Positions 1-5,021 of a DNA stretch of 5,211 nucleotides are shown piece after piece; positions within the stretch are counted from its first letter, which is position 1; each line of letters begins with the position of its first letter. The stretch is from Micrococcales bacterium (lineage in GTDB: Bacteria > Actinomycetota > Actinomycetes > Actinomycetales > Microbacteriaceae), in contig CANFPR010000074.1 of NCBI GenBank assembly GCA_947448975.1, forward strand, positions 1 through 5,211, given 5' to 3'. The notes beneath the pieces were generated by a model. The model was not told where the DNA came from and made no database searches. It worked only from the letters and a program-made list of their open reading frames with translations. The position numbers and the translations under genes were made by a program.

Positions 1-36
1 CTGGTTTATGACCGCATCGGGTTCGTCAAGGCCTAG
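1..36 (+). CDS. Possible C-terminal end of a GNAT-like acetyltransferase (partial)
   Basis: Frame 1 is open from the window edge and reads LVYDRIGFVKA followed by TAG at 34-36. The pattern VYxRxGF is common at the C-terminal end of GNAT N-acetyltransferases (motif B region, usually written YxxxGF), so this may be the tail of such a gene running in from the left. The codons are GC-rich like those of the rib genes, unlike the neighbouring - strand cassette. The stop shares the palindrome CTAG (33-36) with the stop of the convergent DUF4417 gene. Only 11 codons are visible, so both the gene and the family call are tentative and chance is a real alternative. Confidence 0.3.
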   Translation: MVYDRIGFVKA

Positions 37-749
37 AGCAACCTCAGTTTCATCGGCGCATCGTGATTCGATCTATTTGTTAGTCGGGGGTTAAACAGGT
101 TGTTTACTTGGACTTTAGCTTCGAGCCTGGATTGAAATTTGGCGTCCAACTTGCCGTAAACAACTATCGCACTTGGTTCGAGCCGTTCGACCATGGCCTC
201 TACACCGTGCTGGAAAATTACTCTTTTGCTCCGATCTCGGTAAGCACCCAACGCACCGAAGGCTACGACGCTTCCGCGAGGTATACCAACGCCAACGAAT
301 TCATAGTCAGTGCGATCGGCCCATCGAATAGAAGGTATTACTTGCAAGCCATGCGCCTGCCATGTAGCTCCAACCGCGCGCGAATAAACAGTGTTTTTAA
401 CTCTCTGCCACGGAGCCATGCTGTCGCTCAAGCTGATGTCTGGGGTCAATACGCATTTGTATTTCGCAAATCGACTCACCCAGCGAAGTGGGTCAGCAAC
501 AACAGAGATGAACTTTCTATCATCACAATAGAAATGCAATCCAACATCAAGACACTCAGACTCTGGTAAGTCGTTGTCGAAAGGCAAAACAACCTTCGGT
601 ATAGCTTCGATTGAAGCGGCAGAAAGAACAGGTATCTTCTGTGGCCCTTCAACGGGGAAATGGTTTTCATACCCATTAGTAAGAGCACCGAGGATGTCAT
701 GTAGGCAGACTTGGCGCCCATGCTTTCCCTCATACCAACTTTCAAGCAT
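33..749 (-). CDS. DUF4417 family protein
   Basis: A 238-residue protein that resembles the DUF4417 family, which is often found in phages and other mobile or accessory regions and has no firmly established biochemical role. Family-like blocks run in order: CVLTPDISL (99-107), VYSRAVGATWQ (121-131), QVIPSIRWAD (136-145), GIPRGSVVAFGALGAYRD (155-172) and EPSAIVVYGK (191-200). No signal peptide or membrane segment is visible, so it is probably cytoplasmic. The start ATG (747-749) lies inside the end of the preceding gene, an 8-bp overlap. No Shine-Dalgarno motif is visible upstream, so translation probably depends on coupling to that gene. It is the last gene of the three-gene cassette and ends in a CTAG shared with a possible convergent gene. 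The family call is fairly sure; the role is unknown. Confidence 0.78.
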   Translation of the reverse strand: MLESWYEGKHGRQVCLHDILGALTNGYENHFPVEGPQKIPVLSAASIEAIPKVVLPFDNDLPESECLDVGLHFYCDDRKFISVVADPLRWVSRFAKYKCVLTPDISLSDSMAPWQRVKNTVYSRAVGATWQAHGLQVIPSIRWADRTDYEFVGVGIPRGSVVAFGALGAYRDRSKRVIFQHGVEAMVERLEPSAIVVYGKLDAKFQSRLEAKVQVNNLFNPRLTNRSNHDAPMKLRLL

Positions 750-1320
750 CGGGCAAACTCAAGTGAATGAGTTCCTCCTGCACCTGGTACCCGGTCTCCA
801 AGTCAATCTCGAAATAGTTAGATGTTTCTGGGACCTTGTGAATGTCGAACCCCTCCATTTGAGTAACCGCTAAGGCTTCGTCATGTTCTCCTAGTTTGCT
901 TATACACAACTGAGCTGAGCCAAAATCAAGAACTACAGCTCTCGAAGTTGCAATGCTCCATGAGGCGACACCATGCTTTAGTTCAGTGATCACGCGTCGA
1001 ACAATGTAGACAGCTTGGATCACCTCGCCGGCATGATGGAAATAAACTTGGCCCCGCGACTGCATATTGGAGATTTCCTTGTGAGTCGGAGCTGAAACTT
1101 TGATCTTTGAGTAATTCTCGACGTAGCCCTCAATCTCCGACTCGACGACGTCGCCTTCAAAAAATAAGTCACCTTTACTTGTTGAGATAACTAACTGACT
1201 CGCCATCAAAAATTCAGGTAAGTCTTTTCCACCAAGAAACCGAAATTTGCTTCCAATTAGCGCAGCAAGGTGCTGCCTGTCAACGGCAGAAAATTCTGTA
1301 GAGATGTGGGGCTCAATCAT
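742..1320 (-). CDS. Hypothetical protein, middle gene of the cassette
   Basis: A 192-residue protein that I do not recognise. It is soluble and mildly acidic, without a signal peptide, membrane span or obvious metal-binding cluster. An N-terminal helical part with AVDRQHLAALIGSKF (12-26) is followed by alternating strand-like segments, such as SQLVISTSKGDLFFEGDVV (41-59), AVYIVRRVITEL (103-114) and SRAVVLDFGSAQLCISK (126-142), suggesting a mostly beta or alpha/beta fold. The start is well supported: AGGAG sits 5-6 bases before the ATG, and the ATG overlaps the stop of the preceding toxin-tail-like gene as ATGA (1317-1320). That position, directly behind a toxin-like gene, is where an immunity or antitoxin protein is often encoded. 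This is an inference from context only, since no immunity family is recognised. Confidence 0.7.
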   Translation of the reverse strand: MIEPHISTEFSAVDRQHLAALIGSKFRFLGGKDLPEFLMASQLVISTSKGDLFFEGDVVESEIEGYVENYSKIKVSAPTHKEISNMQSRGQVYFHHAGEVIQAVYIVRRVITELKHGVASWSIATSRAVVLDFGSAQLCISKLGEHDEALAVTQMEGFDIHKVPETSNYFEIDLETGYQVQEELIHLSLPDA

Positions 1321-1685
1321 TTTGACTCCTTAGGAATGAAGTGTATTTTGTAGGATGACCCTTTTGGGCCTTTGATGCTTATCTCCACCACAGGACTTCC
1401 ATCTGAAGATGAGACAGGACGGTGAATGACACGAGAACCATCTGGAAAGAGCGTTAAGCGGCCTTTCCCATTGGGGAGTTGGGATTCTTTGCCACCCTTT
1501 TTCAGAGCCGAATACAAGTTCTCCGCCGTCTTTGCTGGGTTGTCTGTTGCGATCACCCGCGCCTTGTTTCGCCCTTTCGTTCCCAACCTTCCCTGCCCAT
1601 CCGATGGAAACTGATTGGACAGCTTCTCCAAGTTTTGGCTCAAAGTGCCGGGTGAAGAGTAGCCTCCACCACTCGCATGACCCAT
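1317..1685 (-). CDS. Free-standing protein resembling a polymorphic-toxin C-terminal module
   Basis: A 122-residue basic protein, the first gene of the - strand cassette. A Gly/Ser-rich start (MGHASGGGYSSPG) is followed by a likely helix (TAENLYSALKKGG, 53-65) and a beta-rich end: LPNGKGRLTLFPDGSRV (70-86), HRPVSSSDGSPVVEISI (88-104) and SYKIHFIP (111-118). The combination NGKG, FPDG, RPVSSSxGSPVVEI and KIHF recalls the last ~70 residues of many large secreted polymorphic toxins (Rhs, CdiA or WXG-type). Here no long secretion or repeat region precedes it. A strong ribosome binding site (AAAGGAG, 1692-1698, 6 bases before the ATG) and a promoter show an independent gene rather than a fragment. 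It may be an orphan toxin tail, a stand-alone toxin or a reused non-toxic domain. The similarity is from memory, and no catalytic residues can be assigned safely, though His88, Arg89 and His115 are candidates. Confidence 0.68.
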   Translation of the reverse strand: MGHASGGGYSSPGTLSQNLEKLSNQFPSDGQGRLGTKGRNKARVIATDNPAKTAENLYSALKKGGKESQLPNGKGRLTLFPDGSRVIHRPVSSSDGSPVVEISIKGPKGSSYKIHFIPKESK

Positions 1686-1691
1686 GACGAA

Positions 1692-1698
1692 CTCCTTT
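1692..1698 (-). promoter_or_regulatory. Ribosome binding site of the 122-aa gene
   Basis: On the - strand this reads AAAGGAG, six bases before the ATG at 1685-1683. It is a near-ideal Shine-Dalgarno sequence. It fixes the start of the 122-residue protein and argues that it is translated in its own right. Confidence 0.75.
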
Positions 1699-1705
1699 GT
1701 TCGAA

Positions 1706-1750
1706 CAATTTTTCGATTATCACAAATCTATAACTATTTCGAAAAAATTG
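1706..1750. repeat. AT-rich inverted repeat straddling the cassette promoter
   Basis: The left arm CAATTTTTCGA (1706-1716) is matched by the right arm TCGAAAAAATTG (1739-1750), whose reverse complement is CAATTTTTTCGA. The arms are identical apart from one extra T and are separated by 22 bases holding the -10 box. A small palindrome GTTCGAAC (1699-1706) abuts the left arm. The layout fits an operator for a dimeric repressor, possibly autoregulation by a cassette product. The repeat is seen directly; the operator role is inferred. Confidence 0.55.
1716..1744 (-). promoter_or_regulatory. Probable promoter of the - strand cassette (extended -10)
   Basis: On the - strand TGTGATAAT gives an extended -10 (GATAAT at 1721-1716, with TG one base upstream). 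A weak -35 (TTTCGA, 1744-1739) lies 17 bases away. Transcription would start near 1709, leaving a leader of about 24 bases that contains the AAAGGAG site. The poor -35 is offset by the extended -10. The -35 and the start point lie in the two arms of the inverted repeat 1706-1750, which suggests a regulated promoter. Confidence 0.45.
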
Positions 1751-1794
1751 AGGCAGAAAACGCCAGAGTTTGGTATGAGTAAATTATGCCTCAA
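1748..1794. repeat. Second inverted repeat, TTGAGGCA / TGCCTCAA
   Basis: Perfect 8-bp arms at 1748-1755 and 1787-1794 are separated by 31 bases. The left arm overlaps the last three bases of the AT-rich repeat. There is no U-run, so it is not an intrinsic terminator. It could be a regulator site or chance in an AT-rich region. Confidence 0.35.
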
Positions 1795-1896
1795 GCGAAC
1801 TTAAATCGACTGCCAACAACGACCTCTGTGATTGTTTGATTGGGAATAACCCTGTCGCTTCGTGCGGTTATCTGGGAAGATAGACAAGCAACACAA
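1795..1896 (+). other. Intergenic region expected to hold the rib operon promoter
   Basis: No gene or RNA is visible here. The rib transcript must start in or before this stretch, because the FMN aptamer begins at 1897. No convincing -35/-10 pair with 16-18 bp spacing stands out. Weak candidates are TTGATT (1836-1841), TTATCT (1868-1873) and GATAGA (1879-1884). A 6-bp inverted repeat ATAACC (1846-1851) / GGTTAT (1866-1871) lies in the middle and may be accidental. Confidence 0.35.
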
Positions 1897-2057
1897 GTTC
1901 TTCGGGGTCAGTGAAAATCTGAGCCGGCGGTTAAAGTCCGCGACCCGACTAGCTGCTCGCAAGAGCAACGGCAATCAAGGCAACTTGAGAACCGGGTTAG
2001 GCGGTTGAGCTGGTGAAATTCCAGCACCGACGGTTAAAGTCCGGATGGGAGAAGAAC
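1897..2057 (+). promoter_or_regulatory. FMN riboswitch (RFN element)
   Basis: This RNA aptamer binds flavin mononucleotide and controls the rib genes that follow. P1 is closed by GTTCTTC (1897-1903) and GAAGAAC (2051-2057). The conserved GGTTAAAGTCCG occurs twice, at 1929-1940 and 2032-2043, in the P3 and P6 loops. Other helices are TCAG/CTGA (1908-1911 with 1919-1922), GCGG/CCGC (1927-1930 with 1938-1941) and GCTGG/CCAGC (2009-2013 with 2021-2025), the last with the typical TGAAATT loop. The end CCGGATGGGAGAAGAAC matches the family consensus closely. The variable arm (1942-1998) is unusually elaborate, with ACCCG/CGGGT enclosing two small hairpins that both carry GCAA tetraloops. Placement just upstream of ribD confirms the identity. 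Confidence 0.97.
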
Positions 2058-2161
2058 GAGGGTTTGGCATTCGCGCTTTTGGCGCATGCGAAACCCTGGG
2101 TTTGCGCACACGCTGCGCTACCCTTTCTCTCGCCACCCCGAAGCTAAAGATCTTCGAGAGG
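2058..2161 (+). promoter_or_regulatory. Riboswitch expression platform with three possible hairpins
   Basis: Directly after P1 comes a strong hairpin: AGGGTTT (2059-2065) with AAACCCT (2091-2097), GCAT with ATGC, and GCGC with GCGC around a TTTTG loop. A second hairpin pairs GGGT (2098-2101) with ACCC (2120-2123) and GCGC (2104-2107) with GCGC (2115-2118), and is followed by TTTCTCTC. A third pairs CTCTCG (2127-2132) with CGAGAG (2155-2160), covering the ribD ribosome binding site. GGGTTTG occurs at 2060 and again at 2098, and either copy can pair with AAACCC (2091-2096), giving exclusive folds. There is no real poly-U tract, so control of translation initiation seems likelier than a classic terminator, though hairpin two could be a weak one. 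The pairings are seen; the mechanism is inferred. Confidence 0.6.
2156..2161 (+). promoter_or_regulatory. ribD ribosome binding site
   Basis: GAGAGG lies nine bases before the ATG at 2171. It sets the ribD start there, because the only upstream in-frame ATG (2045) is part of the riboswitch. The site can be hidden by CTCTCG at 2127-2132. Confidence 0.6.
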
Positions 2162-2170
2162 TTTGGCCAA

Positions 2171-3187
2171 ATGAGTCACGAGAACTATGAGAGCGCGATG
2201 CATCGCGCGCTCGAACTCGCGCTACTCGGCCCAGCCTGGGGCGTGAACCCACAGGTTGGTTGCGTCATTCTCGATGCCAACGGCCAAATCATCGCGGAGG
2301 GTTGGCACCGCGGTGCCGGCACCGCACACGCCGAAGTCGATGCCCTGAGCAAACTAAGCCAAGTGCCAGCCGGTGCAACAGCTGTGGTAACCCTCGAGCC
2401 CTGCAACCACACCGGCCGCACCGGCCCTTGCGCGCAGGCTCTGATTGCCGCCGGCGTTAGCCGCGTGGTTTACGCAGTTGCCGACCCGGGCGCTGAGTCG
2501 AGCCAAGGCGCACAAACCCTGCGAGACGCCGGAGTTGAGGTGCTAGGCGGTGTGCTTGAGAGCGAAGCATCCGAGCAAAATCGAGTTTGGCTAACCGCAA
2601 ACAGGCTTCAGCGACCATTCGTAACTCTAAAGTGGGCCAGCAGCATCGATGGCCGCGCGGCCGCAAACGACGGCACCAGCAAATGGATTAGCGGCCCAGA
2701 GTCACGAGCCGACAGCCACCAGCGCCGCAGCGAAGTTGACGCGATCCTGGTTGGCACCGGCACCATACTTGCCGACGATGCTGCGCTCACCGCCCGCAAG
2801 CCAGACGGCACGCTCTTCGAGCACCAGCCGCTGAGGGTGGTTATCGGCAACCGCGACCTGCCTGCCGACGCCAGAGTTTTTAACGATCAGGCCGAAACCA
2901 TGCACCTTCGCACCCATTCGATACACGGCATCTTGGCAGCCCTTTGGGCCGAGGGCATCAAGCACGTGTGGGTTGAGGGTGGCCCAAGCGTGGCATCGCA
3001 GTTTGCCCGCCTTGGCCTGGTTGACGAATACATCATCTACCTAGCGCCGCTGCTCATCGGCGGCGAGCGCACCGCCATTCGCGATCTGGGCATCACATCG
3101 ATGCCAGAGGCCAAGCGCCTCAAGTTTGTCGAGATGAAACAACTCGGCGAAGACATCTTTATTAGAGCAATCGAGGAGAGAGCCTAA
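2171..3187 (+). CDS. ribD: Bifunctional diaminohydroxyphosphoribosylaminopyrimidine deaminase / 5-amino-6-(5-phosphoribosylamino)uracil reductase RibD
   Basis: RibD carries out the second and third steps of the pyrimidine branch of riboflavin synthesis: zinc-dependent ring deamination, then NADPH-dependent reduction of the ribose side chain. The protein has 338 residues, near the usual length. The N-terminal deaminase domain (about 1-145) has the zinc-site pattern HAE (His53, Glu55 as proton shuttle) and PCNHTGRTGPC (Cys78, Cys87). The reductase domain (about 148-338) shows LKWASSIDGRAA (153-164), WISGPESR (172-179), ILVGTGTILADDAALTAR (192-209) and the nucleotide-binding VEGGPSVASQF (268-278). 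The ATG at 2171 is preferred: the preceding 42 in-frame codons translate riboswitch RNA, and the family start is about 10 residues before the RALELA block. The stop and the ribE start overlap as TAATG. It is probably FMN-regulated through the riboswitch. Nothing appears broken. Confidence 0.97.
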   Translation: MSHENYESAMHRALELALLGPAWGVNPQVGCVILDANGQIIAEGWHRGAGTAHAEVDALSKLSQVPAGATAVVTLEPCNHTGRTGPCAQALIAAGVSRVVYAVADPGAESSQGAQTLRDAGVEVLGGVLESEASEQNRVWLTANRLQRPFVTLKWASSIDGRAAANDGTSKWISGPESRADSHQRRSEVDAILVGTGTILADDAALTARKPDGTLFEHQPLRVVIGNRDLPADARVFNDQAETMHLRTHSIHGILAALWAEGIKHVWVEGGPSVASQFARLGLVDEYIIYLAPLLIGGERTAIRDLGITSMPEAKRLKFVEMKQLGEDIFIRAIEERA

Positions 3188-3783
3188 TGTTCACCGGAAT
3201 CATTGAAGAACTCGGCCGCGTAACCGCGATCGAAACTCAGCCAGACGCCAAGCGCATCACATTTGAAGGGGCTTTAGTTACCTCGGATGTCTCGCGCGGC
3301 GACTCAATCGCAGTGTGCGGGGCCTGCCTAACCGCTGTAGAAATCGAGAATGGCAAGTTCACCGCCGACGTGATGAACGAAACACTTCGCCTCACCAACC
3401 TTGGCGACCTAGAAGTTGGCGACCCGGTGAACCTAGAACGTGCCATGAATGCCGCCACGCGATTCGGCGGGCACATGGTGCTCGGCCATGTGGATGGTGT
3501 TGGCACCGTGGTTAGCCGCGAACCAAGCGACAACTGGGAATGGGTGCGCGTGAGCATTGCCGAAGAACTAACCAAATACGTGGTGCTCAAAGGTTCGATC
3601 ACCATCGACGGAATCTCACTCACCGTCAATGAAATCAACGGAAACGTGCTGGGGTTCAGCCTGATTCCCGAAACTCTACGCCTCACCACCCTAGGAACCA
3701 AACAACCGAATGACAGAGTCAACATCGAAGTTGACGTTATGGCCAAACACATCGAGCGTCTGCTCGAAGCGAGGAACAACTAA
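3187..3783 (+). CDS. ribE: Riboflavin synthase, alpha subunit
   Basis: This enzyme dismutates two molecules of 6,7-dimethyl-8-ribityllumazine into riboflavin and the diaminouracil, the final step of the pathway. The 198-residue protein begins with the family hallmark MFTGIIEE and has two homologous lumazine-binding barrels. They show as repeated blocks NETLRLTNLG (64-73) and PETLRLTTLG (161-170), and CGACLTAVEI (44-53) versus DGISLTVNEI (141-150). The catalytic cysteine is Cys47 in ACLT. GGHMVLGHVDG (94-104) links the barrels, and DVMAKHIERLL (183-193) forms the trimerising C-terminal helix. One oddity is that the usual Asn before the Gly (NGxCLT) is Cys44. GAGGAG (3173-3178) is the ribosome binding site, and the start overlaps the ribD stop as TAATG. 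Some nomenclatures call it ribC or ribB. Confidence 0.97.
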   Translation: MFTGIIEELGRVTAIETQPDAKRITFEGALVTSDVSRGDSIAVCGACLTAVEIENGKFTADVMNETLRLTNLGDLEVGDPVNLERAMNAATRFGGHMVLGHVDGVGTVVSREPSDNWEWVRVSIAEELTKYVVLKGSITIDGISLTVNEINGNVLGFSLIPETLRLTTLGTKQPNDRVNIEVDVMAKHIERLLEARNN

Positions 3784-5021
3784 TGGCACTTTCAACTATT
3801 GAACAGGCGTTAGACGCCCTGCGCGCCGGCAAGCCGATCTTGGTGGCCGACGACGAGAACCGCGAAAACGAGGGCGATGCCATCATCGCCGCGCAGTTTG
3901 CAACCGAAGAGTGGATGGCCTGGATTGTGCGCAACACCACCGGTTTTCTTTGTGTGCCGATGGAAGAGTCGCGTGCCAACGAGCTTGAGTTGCCGTTGAT
4001 GACGGTGAACAACCAAGACCCGCACGCCACCAACTACACGGTGAGCGTCGACGCCTCTAACCGTTTCAGCACTGGCGTAAGCGCTGCCGACCGAGCCAAC
4101 ACCGCTCGCGTGCTCGCATCTGGCGAGGCCACCCCCGAGTCGCTGCTGCGCCCTGGCCACATGATTCCACTTCGTGCGCACCCGCACGGGCTTCACGGCC
4201 GTCGCGGTCACACCGAGGCAACCGTCGACCTTCTCAAGCTTGCCGGGCTCACCCCGGTTGGCGTGATTGGAGAGATGGTTTCGGCCGACGGCTCGATGAT
4301 GCGTCTTCCAGAGCTCGTCGAGCTTGGCAAAACCGAAGATCTTCCAGTTATCACCGTTGAACAGGTAACCAACTACCTGGTTGAAAACGGCATTACCCAC
4401 GAGAACAACCCGAACAACCGCATCCGTTTTGAAGCAGAAGCCAACGTGCCAACCAAGCACGGTGCGTTTCGTTTGCGCGGCTACTACGACATCAAAACCA
4501 CCGCAGACCACGTTGCCATCATTTCGGGCAACCCAACCGGCGAAGACGTCTTGGTGCGCATGCACAGCGAGTGCATCACCGGTGAAGCCTTCGGTTCGCT
4601 CAAATGCGAGTGTGGCCCGCAGCTAGATTTTGCCTTGGATGCGATTGCCCAAGACCCTCGCGGAGGCGTTGTTGTGTATTTGCGTGGGCAGGAGGGTCGC
4701 GGAATCGGCCTACTCAACAAGCTCAAGGCCTATGCGCTGCAAGAGCAGGGGCTCGATACCGTTGAGGCAAACCTCGCCCTCGGCCTTCCTAGCGAGGCTC
4801 GAGAATACGGCGCAGCCGTTGCTATTTTGCGCGACCTCGGCGTTAAGTCGGTTCGCCTCATGACCAACAACCCAGCCAAGAGCGGGTTCCTAATCGATGC
4901 GGGCATCCCAGTGAACTCTTATGTGCCGGTGATCGTGGGTCAAGTCGAAGAGAACGCCGGTTACCTCGAAACCAAGCGTGAAAAGATGGGCCACCTCATT
5001 CCAGAAGGAGCAAAACAATAA
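3783..5021 (+). CDS. ribBA: Bifunctional 3,4-dihydroxy-2-butanone-4-phosphate synthase / GTP cyclohydrolase II RibBA
   Basis: RibBA supplies both precursors: the four-carbon phosphate from ribulose 5-phosphate (N-terminal domain) and the first pyrimidine intermediate from GTP (C-terminal domain). In the 412 residues, the synthase half (about 1-205) has the acidic metal/substrate loop VADDENRENEGD (21-32), STGVSAADRA (96-105), RPGHMIPLRA (123-132) and GHTEA (142-146). The cyclohydrolase half (about 215-405) has the zinc ligands Cys264, Cys275 and Cys277 in SECITGEAFGSLKCEC, then YLRGQEGRGIGLLNKLKAYA (299-318), DTVEAN (325-330), REYG (340-343) and TNNPAK (361-366). Both active sites look intact. 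The stretch HPHGLHGR (133-140) replaces the usual glycine-rich xGGVL loop. GAGGA (3771-3775) precedes the start, and both ends overlap their neighbours as TAATG. Confidence 0.97.
   Translation: MALSTIEQALDALRAGKPILVADDENRENEGDAIIAAQFATEEWMAWIVRNTTGFLCVPMEESRANELELPLMTVNNQDPHATNYTVSVDASNRFSTGVSAADRANTARVLASGEATPESLLRPGHMIPLRAHPHGLHGRRGHTEATVDLLKLAGLTPVGVIGEMVSADGSMMRLPELVELGKTEDLPVITVEQVTNYLVENGITHENNPNNRIRFEAEANVPTKHGAFRLRGYYDIKTTADHVAIISGNPTGEDVLVRMHSECITGEAFGSLKCECGPQLDFALDAIAQDPRGGVVVYLRGQEGRGIGLLNKLKAYALQEQGLDTVEANLALGLPSEAREYGAAVAILRDLGVKSVRLMTNNPAKSGFLIDAGIPVNSYVPVIVGQVEENAGYLETKREKMGHLIPEGAKQ

Noticed and set aside
108..569. A 153-codon + strand open frame
   Set aside because: It lies opposite the DUF4417 gene, whose family motifs fix the coding strand. 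It shows no recognisable motifs and no ribosome binding site.
574..873. A 99-codon + strand open frame
   Set aside because: It spans the junction of two well-supported - strand genes and has no start signal or motif of its own.
1832..1884. Sigma-70-type promoter for the rib operon
   Set aside because: Candidate boxes TTGATT, TTATCT and GATAGA do not pair at 16-18 bp spacing, so no specific promoter is called.
2098..2131. Hairpin followed by TTTCTCTC as an intrinsic terminator
   Set aside because: The U-tract is interrupted by C and the stem has an internal loop, so a terminator call is not safe. It is kept only as part of the expression platform.
2045..2170. A 42-codon N-terminal extension of RibD starting at ATG 2045
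   Set aside because: That ATG belongs to the conserved riboswitch end (CCGGATGGGAGAAGAAC), and the extension translates structured RNA with no family counterpart. ATG 2171 has a ribosome binding site and the normal family start.
3237..3779. A 180-codon - strand open frame opposite ribE
   Set aside because: It is an antisense shadow of a clearly conserved enzyme gene in GC-rich DNA, low-complexity in Ser, Thr and Arg, with no family features.
3810..4565. A 251-codon - strand open frame opposite ribBA
   Set aside because: It is an antisense shadow of ribBA; the Val/Gly/His-rich composition is an artefact of reverse-reading GC-rich codons.
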